The position numbers and the translations under genes are program-made. From Herbaspirillum rubrisubalbicans (GTDB lineage Bacteria; Pseudomonadota; Gammaproteobacteria; Burkholderiales; Burkholderiaceae_D), in NCBI RefSeq assembly GCF_003719195.1, contig NZ_CP024996.1, forward strand, positions 5,456,001-5,520,000: 64,000 nucleotides of DNA, written 5' to 3'. Positions 45,749 through 55,577 of the stretch are shown here, in pieces. The stretch's first letter is position 1; the number at the start of each line of letters is the position of its first letter. The notes under the pieces were generated by a model that saw nothing but the letters and a program-made list of their open reading frames with translations, had not been told where the DNA came from and did no database searches.

Positions 45749-46750
45749 TCAGGCGGTAGCCAACTGGAGTTCCTGGGCGCGCAGGCAACGTACCGTATGC
45801 TGCGCATCCAGTCTTTGCTCGGGCGGCTGCTGGCTCTGGCAAGCCGCCTGGGCATGGGCGCAGCGTTCGGCGAAAGCGCAGCCCGCCGGCAGCCTGGCCA
45901 AGTCGGGCGGCGCGCCGGGAATGGTCGGCAGGCGCTGGCCCTTTTGCAGGGCGCCGTGGCTGCGGCTTTGCAGCAGCGACATGGTGTACGGGTGACGCGG
46001 CTGACTCAGCAATTGCGCTGCCGGTCCTTGCTCGACGATGCGCCCGGCATACATGACGGCGATGCGGTCGGCCACCTCGACGGCCGCGCCAATGTCGTGG
46101 GTGACGAAGATGATGGACAAGCCCAGCTCGCGCTGCAGTTCGCGCAGCAGCAAGAGGATCTGGATCTGTACCGTGGCGTCCAGCGCAGTGGTAGGTTCAT
46201 CGGCCAGCAAGACCTTGGGCGAGCACGACAGGGCCAACGCGATCATGGCGCGCTGACGCATCCCACCCGACATCTCATGCGCATAGGCATCCAGGCGCCG
46301 TTCGGGGCTAGGGATGCGCACCTTCTCGAACAGTGCCAGTGCTTGCGCACGGGCCTGGGCGGCCGAAACCTTCTTGTGACGGCGGATGGTCTCGATGATC
46401 TGCTCACCGACGGTATAGACCGGGTCCAGCGCCAGCAGCGGTTCCTGGAAGATCATCGCCACATCATGGCCGCGCAGGGCCGACAGCTCACGGCCCGTCA
46501 TCTGCAACACGTCGCGGCCATCGACTTGCAACCGGCCTTCGATGCGGGTGCGCTGCTCGGGATGCAGACGCATGATGGAACGCAAGGTGACGCTCTTGCC
46601 CGAGCCCGATTCACCGATCAGCGCCACGACTTCGCCGGCGGCCACGTCCAGGTCCACCCCGCTGACGGCGCGGATAGTCTTGCCAGGCGCCTGGAAGGTG
46701 ACGCGCAGGTCACGCAGGCTCACCATTGCTTGCTTGTCGGGGTCAACCAT
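45749..46750 (-). CDS. ABC importer ATP-binding protein, dipeptide/oligopeptide type (DppD-like)
   Basis: A 333-residue ATPase with Walker A GESGSGKSV, Q-loop (MIFQEPLLALDPVY), signature MSGGMRQRAMIA and Walker B LLADEPTTALD. The C-terminal segment CAFAERCAHAQAAC resembles the Cys-rich, iron-sulphur-type tail of DppD/OppD. It works with the partner ATPase encoded upstream and the two permeases. Its start overlaps that gene by 8 bases. Energises import of the ligand caught by the binding protein of this operon. Confidence 0.9.
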   Translation of the reverse strand: MVDPDKQAMVSLRDLRVTFQAPGKTIRAVSGVDLDVAAGEVVALIGESGSGKSVTLRSIMRLHPEQRTRIEGRLQVDGRDVLQMTGRELSALRGHDVAMIFQEPLLALDPVYTVGEQIIETIRRHKKVSAAQARAQALALFEKVRIPSPERRLDAYAHEMSGGMRQRAMIALALSCSPKVLLADEPTTALDATVQIQILLLLRELQRELGLSIIFVTHDIGAAVEVADRIAVMYAGRIVEQGPAAQLLSQPRHPYTMSLLQSRSHGALQKGQRLPTIPGAPPDLARLPAGCAFAERCAHAQAACQSQQPPEQRLDAQHTVRCLRAQELQLATA

Positions 46751-47834
46751 GTTGCGGCTCCTGGTTCATCATGCCGATGTCAAAGGCAGTGGCATCGTAG
46801 CCACTGCCGGCTTCATAACGCAAGCAGGCCACGCCATGCAGGGGGAGTGCCTCGGTGAAGGCCGGGGCGCGCTGCTGGCAGACCGGTTGCGCAAACTGGC
46901 AACGGGTATGGAAGCGGCAGCCCGGTGGCGGGTTGATGGGGTTGGGCGGGTCGCCGGCCAGCGGCGCTTGCTCGGTGCGGCGGGTCGGGTCCATGCTGGG
47001 CATGGAGCGCAACAAGGCGCGCGTATAGGGATGCCGGGGTGCATCGAAGACCTGCTCGGCCGGCCCCACCTCGACTACTTGGCCCAGGTACATGACCAGC
47101 ACGCGGTCCGAGATGAAACGCACCACGTTGAGGTCGTGGCTGATGAAGAGATAGGTCAGGCCGAATTCCTGCTTCAGGTCCAGCAGCAGGTTCAACACCT
47201 GGGCTTCCACCGATTTGTCCAGTGCCGAGACGGCTTCGTCCAGGATCACCAGGCGCGGCTCCAGCGCCAGGGCACGGGCGATATTGACGCGCTGGCGCTG
47301 GCCGCCGGAGAGTTCATGCGGATAGCGCCCGGCGAAACGCTCCGGCTGCAAACCCACACGCGCCAGCAGACTGCGGGCGCGGGCGATGGCCTCACGCGCC
47401 GGCAGGCCGTGCACGATGGGCGCGAAAGCGATCGAATCCTCGATGGTCATGCGCGGATTGAGCGAGGAATAACTGTCCTGGAACACCATCTGCGCCTGGC
47501 GCCGGAACTGGCGCAAGGGCATGGCGCGCGAGCCCACGGTCTGGCCATCGAAGACCAGTTCGCCGCTATCCTGCTCGATCAATTGCATCAGCACGCGCGC
47601 GGTAGTGGATTTGCCGCAGCCGGATTCGCCGACCACGCCCAGGGTTTCGCCCTTCATGATGTCGAAGCTCACACCATCGACCGCGCGCACCGCATTGGCC
47701 GGGCCGCGCAGCCAGGGCAGGCCCTGCTGTTTCAGTGGAAAGTGTTTCAGCAACTGGCGCACCCCCAGCAGCGGCTGGCGCGGGCCGCCAACATCCCGCG
47801 GATCTTGCTGGAGGAGAGGGGCAGACAGACTCAT
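46743..47834 (-). CDS. ABC importer ATP-binding protein, DppF-like
   Basis: A 363-residue ATPase: Walker [10 protein letters not shown], signature [15 protein letters not shown], Walker [19 protein letters not shown] (Ala-Val replaces the commoner Pro-Thr), and the Cys-rich tail [14 protein letters not shown]. The ATG at 47834 overlaps the stop of the permease gene (ATGA), showing tight coupling. It forms a heterodimer with the DppD-like protein. Confidence 0.9.
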   Translation of the reverse strand: MSLSAPLLQQDPRDVGGPRQPLLGVRQLLKHFPLKQQGLPWLRGPANAVRAVDGVSFDIMKGETLGVVGESGCGKSTTARVLMQLIEQDSGELVFDGQTVGSRAMPLRQFRRQAQMVFQDSYSSLNPRMTIEDSIAFAPIVHGLPAREAIARARSLLARVGLQPERFAGRYPHELSGGQRQRVNIARALALEPRLVILDEAVSALDKSVEAQVLNLLLDLKQEFGLTYLFISHDLNVVRFISDRVLVMYLGQVVEVGPAEQVFDAPRHPYTRALLRSMPSMDPTRRTEQAPLAGDPPNPINPPPGCRFHTRCQFAQPVCQQRAPAFTEALPLHGVACLRYEAGSGYDATAFDIGMMNQEPQHG

Positions 47835-48736
47835 TGCTTGACCTCCATGGCCGAACGCAGGCCGTCGGACAACAGGTTGAAGGAAATCGAGGTGACGAAG
47901 ATGAAGGCTCCCGGCAAGGCCGCCACCCACGGCTGGGTGTAGATGGCGGTACGCAGGGTGTTCAACATGAGGCCCCATTCCGGTTCGGGCGGTTTGACGC
48001 CCAGGCCGAGGAAGGACAAACCCGAGGCCAGGATCATCGAAACCGAAATCAAGCTGGTGGAATAGACGAAGATCGGTCCCAGCACATTGCCCAGTACGTG
48101 CGCGCGCACGATAGTGAAGGCGCTGGCCCCGGAAGCGCGTGCGGCATCGACATAATCGCTGCGCCGCACTTGCGTGGTGACGCTTTCTGCAATGCGGGCG
48201 ATCTGCGGCACGAAGACGATGGTCAGCGAAGTAAGTGCATTGAAGATGCCCGCGCCCAGCGCACCGGACAATGCAATGGCCAGCAGTACCGAGGGAAAGG
48301 CGTAGAGGATATCGATGCTGCGCATGATGATGGTATTGGTGAAGCCGCCCGCATAGCCGGCCACGATGCCCAGGGCGCTGCCGATGACGAAGGCCAGCAG
48401 CACTGGCGTGATCCCCATGAACAGCGACAGCCGGCCACCCAGCAGCAGGCGCGAGAACATGTCGCGGCCCAGTTCATCGGTGCCCAGCAGATGGCCGACG
48501 GTGCCGATGGGTTTCAGGCGCGAGAACATGGAAGCGGCGAACGGGTCGCCCGGCATTACCCAGGGTGCGGCGATGGCCGCTACGATCAACAGCAGCAGCA
48601 CGGCGGCGGCGATCATGGCGCCGGGATTGCGCACCAGCCGCGCAGCGACGTTGGCCCAATGACCGCGCGAGCGGCGCATGGCGGTGGCGGGCGCCTCGGC
48701 CGCCTTGAGTGAGGAGACGGGAGTGGAAAGATTCAT
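47831..48736 (-). CDS. ABC importer permease, DppC-like
   Basis: A 301-residue inner-membrane protein. First helix [22 protein letters not shown], then [21 protein letters not shown], the DppC/OppC hallmark, and the EAA-type loop ([24 protein letters not shown]) that contacts the ATPases. It lies one base from the DppB-like gene and overlaps the DppF-like gene. About six helices. Confidence 0.9.
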   Translation of the reverse strand: MNLSTPVSSLKAAEAPATAMRRSRGHWANVAARLVRNPGAMIAAAVLLLLIVAAIAAPWVMPGDPFAASMFSRLKPIGTVGHLLGTDELGRDMFSRLLLGGRLSLFMGITPVLLAFVIGSALGIVAGYAGGFTNTIIMRSIDILYAFPSVLLAIALSGALGAGIFNALTSLTIVFVPQIARIAESVTTQVRRSDYVDAARASGASAFTIVRAHVLGNVLGPIFVYSTSLISVSMILASGLSFLGLGVKPPEPEWGLMLNTLRTAIYTQPWVAALPGAFIFVTSISFNLLSDGLRSAMEVKQ

Positions 48737-48737
48737 G

Positions 48738-49691
48738 TCAGGCTCGCTCGATACGGGGGTCGAAGATGGTCTGCAGGATATCCACCAGCAGGTTCAGCGC
48801 CACGAAAAACATGGCCAGCACCAGGATGCTCCCTTGCAGCAGCGGCAGGTCGCGCTGGAAGATGGCCTGGTTGAGCAGGAAGCCGGTACCGGGCCAGGAG
48901 AACACGGTTTCGATCAGGATGGAACCGCCCAACAGATAGCCGAGTTGCAGGCCCATGACAGCCAGTGCAGTGGGCGCGGCATTCTTGACCACGTGACGCA
49001 ATACGCCCGCATCCGACAAGCCGCGCGCCTTGAGGCCGACCACGAATTCCTGCGCCAGGATATCGGCCACCAGCGCGCGCACGGTGCGGGCGATGATGCC
49101 CATGGGGATGAAGGACATGGTGACGGCCGGCATGAGCAGGTATTTCATGTGCTCGATATCCCACACCCAGGCTCCCGAGCCATCGGGCCCGGCACCGGTG
49201 GCAGGCAACCACATCAGCTTGGAAGAGAACACGATCACCAGCACCATGCCCAGCCAGTAGTGCGGCACCGATACGCCCACCACCGAGATGAAGGAAGCGA
49301 TGCGGTCCACCCAGGAATTGCGGAAGTAACCCGCCACGAAGCCGAACAGCGAACCGAACACGAAGCCGATCACCGTGGCCACGGCGGCCAGCATGAAGGT
49401 ATTGCCAACCGCCTTGAAGACTTCGGCGGCCACCGGGCGACCGGTGGCAATGGAGCTGCCCAGATCACCGTGCAGAGCGCGCCAGACCCAGCTCAGGAAT
49501 TGCTCGGGATAGCTGCGGTTGAATCCGTAGAGCTCCATGAGCTGCTTCTGCAGATCGGCCGAGGCATCCGGTGGCAGGATCGAGACCAGTGGATCGCCTG
49601 GGGCGATGTGGACCAGCATGAAGCAGAGGAAGGCCACGCCCAGCATGATGGGCAGGGCGTAGAGTAGGCGTCGTATCAGGTAGGCGATCAT
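48738..49691 (-). CDS. ABC importer permease, DppB-like
   Basis: A 317-residue inner-membrane protein starting MIAYLIRRLLYALPIMLGVAFLCFM with HIAPGDP, the standard start of DppB/OppB permeases; the EAA loop (FVVGLKARGLSDAGVLRHVVKNAAPTAL) is clear. About six helices. It follows the binding-protein gene after 134 bases that include a strong hairpin. Confidence 0.9.
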   Translation of the reverse strand: MIAYLIRRLLYALPIMLGVAFLCFMLVHIAPGDPLVSILPPDASADLQKQLMELYGFNRSYPEQFLSWVWRALHGDLGSSIATGRPVAAEVFKAVGNTFMLAAVATVIGFVFGSLFGFVAGYFRNSWVDRIASFISVVGVSVPHYWLGMVLVIVFSSKLMWLPATGAGPDGSGAWVWDIEHMKYLLMPAVTMSFIPMGIIARTVRALVADILAQEFVVGLKARGLSDAGVLRHVVKNAAPTALAVMGLQLGYLLGGSILIETVFSWPGTGFLLNQAIFQRDLPLLQGSILVLAMFFVALNLLVDILQTIFDPRIERA

Positions 49692-49780
49692 GGCAGTTCC
49701 GGCGACGGGTCAGGTGCAGCGGCAGCAGTGCTGCGGAATAGGCTTGGTGCAGAAAACGCCAAGCATGGTGCAGAAAACGT

Positions 49781-49811
49781 CAGCGGCGCCGACGCAGATA
49801 CGGCGCCGCTG
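49781..49811 (-). terminator. Intercistronic hairpin after the binding-protein gene
   Basis: Perfect 11-bp arms (CAGCGGCGCCG / CGGCGCCGCTG) around a 9-base loop, 15 bases downstream of the binding-protein stop codon and ahead of the permease gene. Such hairpins protect the binding-protein mRNA or partly terminate, giving more binding protein than permease. Confidence 0.65.
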
Positions 49812-49825
49812 ATGGGCTGGCTGCA

Positions 49826-51478
49826 TCAGTCCATGTGCATGGTGGCGATGTCGATGAACCAGCTCTGCGGCTGCACCACGCCCTTGACCTTGGCGGAGAT
49901 GGCGCGCGGACCGGTGTCGTGGGCCACCCAGACGAACGGTGCTTCGTCGACGATCTTGGCGTGCAACTGGGCCAGCAGCGCGTCACGCTGCTTGGGATCG
50001 AAGGTGGTGCGGGCCTTGGCGATCAGGGCATCGACCTCGGGGTTGCTGTAGAAGCCCCAGTTGTTGGAGGTCGGCGGTGCGGCCTTGGTATCGACGAAGC
50101 GCACCATGGCGAAGAACGGGTCCATGGAAGCGAAGCTCACGTTGATCGCATTGGCACCATGTGCGCTCGGGTCCTTGGCGCCGATACGCCAGTTGGTATA
50201 GAGCGTGTTCCATTCGATGACGTCGAACTGCACGTCGAAGAAGCATTCCTTCAGGTTCTGCTGCATGAATTCGTTCATCGGCAGCGGCTGCATCTGGCCG
50301 GAGCCGGAGGCCGAGATCTGCACCTTCACCGTCAACGGCTTGGCGGCGGAATAGCCGGCTTCGGTCATGAGCTTCTTGGCGGCGGCCGGATCGTACTTGA
50401 TCTGGAAGCTCGGATTGCCGCGCCACGGATGGCCGGGTTCGACGGTGCCGGTGGCCTCACCCATGAGCCCGCCCAGCAATTGCTTCATGGCCGGACGATT
50501 CACGCACAGGTTGGCGGCATGACGCACGCGCTTGTCCAGCCAGGGCGAGCCGGGCAGGAAGGACAACTGCCATGGCCAGACGTGCGGCTGCGGGTTGGAG
50601 TAGATCTTGAAGCCGCGCGCCTTGATGGCATCCAGCGCATCCGGGGCGGGTGCTTCGATCCAGTCGACCTGGCCCGACATCAAGGCGGCTGTGCGCGAGT
50701 TGGCTTCCGGCAGTGGCAGCATCACCACGCGGTCGATCTTGGGGCGGCGTGCCGGATCCCAGTAGCCATCGTTCTTGACCACTTCCAGCCGCTCGCGCGG
50801 CACGAACTTGGCCATCTTGAAGGGGCCGGTGCCCGAGGCATCGGCCGCGAAAGCTGCCCAGGCCTGCTTGCTGCGCTCGGCCTTGTCGGTTACCGAGGCC
50901 GGCACCGCGGCCAGCTTCTTTTCCCACTGCGAGGGCGAAGCCATGAACAGGTTGGTCAGGTTGATGGGCAGGAAGGAATCCGGCTCGGAGGTGGTCAGCT
51001 CCACGGTCAGGTCATCGATCTTCCTGGCCGAGCGCAGGGTGGGCATCCGCGAGGCGGTGACACCGACCTGGCTGGGATCGAATTGCACGGCGTTCTTGTC
51101 GAGCACCTTGTTGACGTTCCACACCACGGCATCGGCATTGAAGGGCGAGCCATCGTGGAATTTCACGCCGGGGCGCAGCTTGAAGATCCACTTGGTCTTG
51201 TCCTTGGGCTCCACCTGCCACGACAGCGCCAGGTCGGCAATCAGTTCGCTGGCCTTGTCGGCCTTGGACAAGTCCCACTGCGTCAGGCCGTCATACATGG
51301 GGATGCCGGTGAAACGGTTGCCCTCGAAGCCCTGGTCGGGCTGGCCCAGTGTGCGCGGGATGTCGCCGGCGGTCATGGCGATGCGCAATACCTTCTCGGC
51401 ATGGGCCGGCAGGCTGGCGAAGGCGCCGAAGGCCAGGGTACAGGCCAGCGTCAGGGTGGCGGTCTTGGGGAATTTCAT
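49826..51478 (-). CDS. ABC importer periplasmic binding protein, dipeptide type (SBP_bac_5)
   Basis: A 550-residue exported protein. Sec signal peptide MKFPKTATLTLACTLAFGAFASLPAHA, then EKVLRIAMTAGDIPRTLGQPDQGF and the family core WIFKLRPGVKFHDGSPFNADAVVWNVNKVLD and DWIEAPAPDALDAIK. Members bind peptides, but also nickel, glutathione and other small ligands; with amidase and allA in the same operon an amide or ureide ligand is a fair guess. The ATG at 51478 begins the signal peptide and follows AGGAAAG. First transporter gene after the regulator. Confidence 0.9.
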   Translation of the reverse strand: MKFPKTATLTLACTLAFGAFASLPAHAEKVLRIAMTAGDIPRTLGQPDQGFEGNRFTGIPMYDGLTQWDLSKADKASELIADLALSWQVEPKDKTKWIFKLRPGVKFHDGSPFNADAVVWNVNKVLDKNAVQFDPSQVGVTASRMPTLRSARKIDDLTVELTTSEPDSFLPINLTNLFMASPSQWEKKLAAVPASVTDKAERSKQAWAAFAADASGTGPFKMAKFVPRERLEVVKNDGYWDPARRPKIDRVVMLPLPEANSRTAALMSGQVDWIEAPAPDALDAIKARGFKIYSNPQPHVWPWQLSFLPGSPWLDKRVRHAANLCVNRPAMKQLLGGLMGEATGTVEPGHPWRGNPSFQIKYDPAAAKKLMTEAGYSAAKPLTVKVQISASGSGQMQPLPMNEFMQQNLKECFFDVQFDVIEWNTLYTNWRIGAKDPSAHGANAINVSFASMDPFFAMVRFVDTKAAPPTSNNWGFYSNPEVDALIAKARTTFDPKQRDALLAQLHAKIVDEAPFVWVAHDTGPRAISAKVKGVVQPQSWFIDIATMHMD

Positions 51479-51569
51479 ATCGGTGCTTTCCTGGTTGAGA
51501 GACGACGATGGAAACGACGGATGCAACGGAATTGGCGCAACAACAAACACAGAACCGGAAGACGGGCCA

Positions 51570-52265
51570 TCACGGCGTAGAAAAACTGAGGCCCACACGC
51601 TGGGCCGCATTGACGATGTGTTGCTGCATGGCCAGGCGCGCCGCCTCGATGTCGCCAGCCGAGATGGCGGCGGCGATGGCGCGGTGCTCGATGGCCGGGG
51701 CCCAGATACGTTCGCGGTCGGCGAAGGGCACGCGCAGGCTGTGGCTGATGGGGCGCTCGAACTGGCGCACGACCTGTGAAAAGGCGGGATTACCGGAAAG
51801 TTCGGCCACCAGTTGATGAAATTCCAGATCGGCGTGGGAGGCGCTGACCAGGTCCAGATTCTTGAGCGCATCCTCGAAGCGCGCCTGGATCCCCCACAAG
51901 CGCGGCGTGGCGTGAGCACTGATGTGGCGCGCCGCCAGGGCGGCAGCCGCCGACTCCAGCGTGTAACGCAGCTGGAACACGGCGGCCAAGTCCAGTGCCG
52001 TCGCGCTCGTACCGCCTTCACCGGCCGGTGGCTGGGGCGGGGCCACGCGCCCCTCCTGGCGTTCACTCACCAGCGTGCCCTTGCCGGGAACGGAGCGGAT
52101 GAAACCCAGCGCCTCCAGCATCGACAAGGCCTCGCGCAGCGAGGCACGGCTGATGCCCATGGACTCGGCCAATTCGCGCTGGCTGGGCAACATCGCTCCC
52201 GGGGCATAGGTGCCGGAGAGAATCTGGCGTTGCAAGGTCTGTGCTGCAATATTGGGCATACTCAT
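51570..52265 (-). CDS. GntR family regulator, FadR/FCD subgroup
   Basis: A 231-residue regulator: winged helix (LQRQILSGTYAPGAMLPSQRELAESMGISRASLREALSMLEALGFI, about residues 10-56) and a C-terminal FCD ligand domain with metal-binding His candidates (DLEFHQLVAEL; ...EHRAI). Lies 91 bases upstream of the binding-protein gene on the same strand, so it probably controls its own operon, responding to the imported compound or a product. A GGTC/GACC site lies 25 bases upstream of its start. Confidence 0.87.
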   Translation of the reverse strand: MSMPNIAAQTLQRQILSGTYAPGAMLPSQRELAESMGISRASLREALSMLEALGFIRSVPGKGTLVSERQEGRVAPPQPPAGEGGTSATALDLAAVFQLRYTLESAAAALAARHISAHATPRLWGIQARFEDALKNLDLVSASHADLEFHQLVAELSGNPAFSQVVRQFERPISHSLRVPFADRERIWAPAIEHRAIAAAISAGDIEAARLAMQQHIVNAAQRVGLSFSTP

Positions 52266-52283
52266 CGGGGTGTCCTCACTGGC

Positions 52284-52298
52284 CTGACTGGTCAGACC
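52284..52298. promoter_or_regulatory. Candidate operator of the GntR/FCD regulator
   Basis: CTGACTGGTCAGACC contains GGTCAGACC, a perfect inverted repeat around one base, and an overlapping CTGAC/GTCAG repeat. FCD-type regulators often bind TGGTnnnACCA-like sites. It lies about 20-33 bases upstream of the regulator gene start. Purely a sequence match. Confidence 0.4.
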
Positions 52299-52498
52299 GC
52301 GAAGAACTGTTCAGCAATGAGCGTGCCAAGTACCTTCCCATCGGTCGCAAAGCCATGTACAGCAAGGCTTCACAAGGTTCTTTAGGGGCTGGAGCCAGAC
52401 CAGCTGGGCAAGCGACAATGAGCGTTCATGAGGCAGCGGCGCACCGCGGACGTGAAAAGTACTTCCCGAAAACGGACGATGCATCCAACACCGAAGAC

Positions 52499-52527
52499 GA
52501 AAAAAAGCCCGGCACGCGGCCGGGCTG
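52499..52527 (-). terminator. Rho-independent terminator of the Bcr/CflA gene
   Basis: On the minus strand AGCCCGGC and GCCGGGCT pair around a 5-base loop and are followed by eight T residues. It lies 28 bases downstream of the stop codon. Confidence 0.87.
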
Positions 52528-52554
52528 CTACCTCATGCTCGATGAGCGATCAGC

Positions 52555-53778
52555 TCAATGCACTGCCGGCGTCACCGGCTCATGCTTGGCCACGAAGTAA
52601 TACAGCAGCAAGGCGCTGATGCCGCAGAAGGCCATCACCGACACCAGCGGCAAGGCGGTGCCGTCATGCCACAAGCTCATCACTACCCCCGAGAGCACGC
52701 CCATGCCAAATTGCAGCGTGCCCATCAAGGCCGCTGCAGTGCCGGCCTGACGGCCTTGGTGCTTCAGGGCAATGGCGGTGGCGTTGGGACCGGTAAAACC
52801 ATAGGCGGTGAGGAAGCCGAAGAAACCGAACAGCAACAGCGGCAGGCTTTCCAGGCCGGCCAGTACCATCAGCGCCACCATCAGCGCCAGTCCGGCCGGT
52901 ACCCATAGCACCTTGCCCAGCACGCGTTCAGCCGAACGCTTGACCACCAGGCGCGCATTGATCTGCGAGGCGGCGATCAGGCCGATGGCGTTGGAGGCGA
53001 ACACGAAGCCGAAGTATTGCGGCTTGACGCCATGCAACTCGATCACCACGAACGGGCCACCGGCGATGTAGGCGAACATGCCGGCCTGCACCAGGCCGCC
53101 GCACAAGACGAAGGACATGAACTGGCGATGCCGCAACAGCCCCCAGTACTGGCGCAGCGTGCGGCCCAGGTGCAGCGGCTCGGCACGGGAGACGTCGACC
53201 GTTTCGGTAAGGTACTTGCGCGTGCCCACCATGCACAGCAGGCCGAAGAGGGTCAGCACCACGAAGATGCCGCGCCAATTGGCAAAGACCAGCATCAGGC
53301 CGCCGATGAAGGGTGCCAGGATGGGGGCCAGGCCGAATACCAGCATCAGCATTGAGAACGCCTTGGCCGACCCTTCGGCCCCCATGCGGTCGCGCACCAT
53401 GGCGCGCGGGATTACCATGCCGGCGCTGCCGCCCAGGCCCTGGAACAGGCGCAAGACGATCAGGGTCTCGATGTTCTGGGCGAAGCTGCACAGCAGCGAA
53501 CAGACGAAATACAGCGCGATGCCGAAGAACAAGGGCGGCTTGCGTCCGAAGCGGTCCGACAGCGGGCCATAGAACATCTGGCCCACTGCCAGGCCGATCA
53601 GGAAGGAGGCCAGCGTCAACTGGACCAGATTGGTGCCCACGCCCAGGTCCTGGGCAATGGCGGTGAAGCTGGGCAGGTACATGTCGATGGCCAGCGCGCC
53701 CATCGCGGTAAGGGCGGCCAACACGGCCAGCCATGGGGGAAATTTGCCCGTGGAGAGCGAAGTATCTTGTTTGTGCAT
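52555..53778 (-). CDS. Bcr/CflA family MFS drug-efflux transporter
   Basis: A 407-residue inner-membrane protein with 12 helices. The N-terminus (WLAVLAALTAMGALAIDMYLPSFTAIAQDLG), the motif A loop (GPLSDRFGRKPPL) and RLFQGLGGSAGMVIPRAMVRDR are the Bcr/CflA subgroup signature. Relatives export bicyclomycin, chloramphenicol, sulphonamides or short peptides; specificity is not readable here. The ATG at 53778 is preferred over an in-frame TTG six codons upstream. It has its own promoter and terminator. Confidence 0.9.
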   Translation of the reverse strand: MHKQDTSLSTGKFPPWLAVLAALTAMGALAIDMYLPSFTAIAQDLGVGTNLVQLTLASFLIGLAVGQMFYGPLSDRFGRKPPLFFGIALYFVCSLLCSFAQNIETLIVLRLFQGLGGSAGMVIPRAMVRDRMGAEGSAKAFSMLMLVFGLAPILAPFIGGLMLVFANWRGIFVVLTLFGLLCMVGTRKYLTETVDVSRAEPLHLGRTLRQYWGLLRHRQFMSFVLCGGLVQAGMFAYIAGGPFVVIELHGVKPQYFGFVFASNAIGLIAASQINARLVVKRSAERVLGKVLWVPAGLALMVALMVLAGLESLPLLLFGFFGFLTAYGFTGPNATAIALKHQGRQAGTAAALMGTLQFGMGVLSGVVMSLWHDGTALPLVSVMAFCGISALLLYYFVAKHEPVTPAVH

Positions 53779-54234
53779 GTGGAATGGATGAGACAACTAC
53801 ACCCATGGCGTAGCCATGAGGCAAGCTGGGTGAAGCAAAATGAAGTAAAACGAACCGGGTAAGACCGCACGGCGTGAGGGCCACATTATAAATGGCCGTC
53901 AGCATTGCTTCAGGTAGCCAGATCAAGCAATGCGAGCAAGAGTGTGGCAGGTGCCCTGTGCAAAAAACTGCGCGAGGACAAAAAATGCGCACAGCCTTCG
54001 TGCAGGAAGAGATAAAAGCTGGCAAACTTCTTGTCATTATTCTCATAGGTCTGGAATCCGGGCTGGGAGCGGCCTAGCGTAGTACGAGCCGTACGCAGAC
54101 CCGAGAACGGTCCACGGCACATTGCTGTACGACAAGAAATTTAGCCGCGGGGGAACTCAATGCTTGGCCGATCTACGCCATCAATAACAGGCGGGCCTGG
54201 AACGCGCTCTAGTCCAGGATGCAGGCCATCTGGT
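53779..54234. other. Divergent promoter region between the efflux gene and the binding-lipoprotein gene
   Basis: 456 bases with no supported gene. A perfect TATAAT on the minus strand lies at 53885-53890, with a weak -35 (CTGAAG) at 53908-53913, suitable for the efflux gene. On the plus strand an AT-rich part (54015-54055) and several short open frames are seen; none has a ribosome-binding site and family features. Confidence 0.5.
53885..53913 (-). promoter_or_regulatory. Candidate sigma-70 promoter of the Bcr/CflA gene
   Basis: TATAAT -10 (minus strand) with a 17-base spacer to CTGAAG, which matches the -35 consensus in three positions. About 105 bases upstream of the start codon. Confidence 0.4.
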
Positions 54235-55563
54235 ATGACCGGGCGCATCTTCGGTGGCCTCCGGTATCTCATCGCCGCAGTGACGGCAGCGCTGCTGCTC
54301 AACGGCTGCGAGCGCAACGACGAGAAAGCCGCCACGCCCGAGGCGAGCGCTGCAGCAGTCAGCGAACCGGTGGTTCTGACCGCCCTGGTGTGGGCGCCGG
54401 ATTGGTCCGAGGAGATGCATCGCGTGGCCGATGCCTTCATGCACGCCCATCCCGAGGTACGCATCAACCTGCAATTCATGATTGGCGATTCGGTCGAGGA
54501 AAACCTCAAGCCGCGCGCAGCCACCGACAGCCTGCCCGACATCGTCTCGGTCAATGCCAGCCCCTATACGGCGGCACTGGCCGACCAGGGGATGCTGGCC
54601 GACCTCGGCCATACCCGCGCCTGGGGTGATCTGCTGGCCGTGTTGCAACGCGAGTGGACCTCGCCGGGCGGGCGCCGCTACGGCATTCCCTCGGGCCTGG
54701 CCACGACCCTGATCTACTACAACCGCGACATGTTCGAGCGCGCCGGCATCAGCACGCCTCCGGGCGACTTCGAGGCCTTCCTGGCGGCGGGGGCGGCGCT
54801 GCGCAAGGCTGGTTTCGTTCCGCTGGCACTCTCCGGCGCCTTTCCCAACATGCTGGGCAATGGCCCCTTCAGCTACGGTTTTGCCAATGCGGTGGCCAAT
54901 GTCCCGGACTGGCGCGAGCGCATCGCCAAGGGCAGCTTGCAGCTGGACAATGCCGACGGCATTGCCATCTTCAGCCGCCTGCGCACGCTGATGGACAAGA
55001 AAATGGTGCAGGCCGATTGCCTGCGCGCCGGTTACGACGCCACCTTGCGCCAGTTCGCCGAGGGTCGCGCGGCGATGACCTTCCAAGGAACCTGGGCCGC
55101 CGGCAAGCTCGTGAACACCAGCGGCCTGCGGGTCGGGGTCTTCGTGCCACCCTGGAACGACAAGGGCCGCCCGCTCAAACCGGTGCTGGGCAGCGAGACC
55201 GGCTTTGCCGTGGCCCAGCGCAGTGACACGCGGCATCGGCAGGCGGCGGCACAGTTCCTGGATTTCCTGTATGGGCCGGGCATGTCGATCTGGCAGGCCA
55301 AACGCCAGAACATCCCGCCCATGCGCGTCATCGCACCGGAGGTCAGTGGTGACCCGGCGCTGTTTGCGCTGGTCCAGCAGATGGCAAGCGAGGCCGCCAG
55401 CGGCAATACGCCGGGGCTGTATTACTCGCTGCTGCCGGTCAATACCATCGAGGTCTTGCATCCCTTGCTGCAAGCGGTACTGGCAGGCAGTCAATCACCG
55501 GCCCACGCGGCGCGCGTACTGCAGGATTCCATCGCCGAACAGGCGCGTCTGTCAGCCAGGTAA
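54235..55563 (+). CDS. Sugar-type ABC substrate-binding lipoprotein (no cognate transporter)
   Basis: A 442-residue SBP_bac_1-type protein. It has a lipoprotein signal (MTGRIFGGLRYLIAAVTAALLLNGC, lipid Cys at 25), then the binding-protein fold: VWAPDWSEEMHRVADAFMHAHPEVRINLQFM, YGIPSGLATTLIYYNRDMFERAGI and FAEGRAAMTFQGTWAAGKL, the last two family-typical. No permease or ATPase is next to it. Instead the next gene, 14 bases on, encodes a membrane diguanylate cyclase, so this protein may sense a ligand rather than feed a transporter. The ATG at 54235 is chosen because it opens the lipoprotein signal. Confidence 0.85.
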   Translation: MTGRIFGGLRYLIAAVTAALLLNGCERNDEKAATPEASAAAVSEPVVLTALVWAPDWSEEMHRVADAFMHAHPEVRINLQFMIGDSVEENLKPRAATDSLPDIVSVNASPYTAALADQGMLADLGHTRAWGDLLAVLQREWTSPGGRRYGIPSGLATTLIYYNRDMFERAGISTPPGDFEAFLAAGAALRKAGFVPLALSGAFPNMLGNGPFSYGFANAVANVPDWRERIAKGSLQLDNADGIAIFSRLRTLMDKKMVQADCLRAGYDATLRQFAEGRAAMTFQGTWAAGKLVNTSGLRVGVFVPPWNDKGRPLKPVLGSETGFAVAQRSDTRHRQAAAQFLDFLYGPGMSIWQAKRQNIPPMRVIAPEVSGDPALFALVQQMASEAASGNTPGLYYSLLPVNTIEVLHPLLQAVLAGSQSPAHAARVLQDSIAEQARLSAR

Positions 55564-55577
55564 GGGAGAGCCGCGAG

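Noticed and set aside
49835..51580. Plus-strand open frame of 581 codons opposite the binding-protein gene
   Set aside because: Antisense shadow; no signal or domain.
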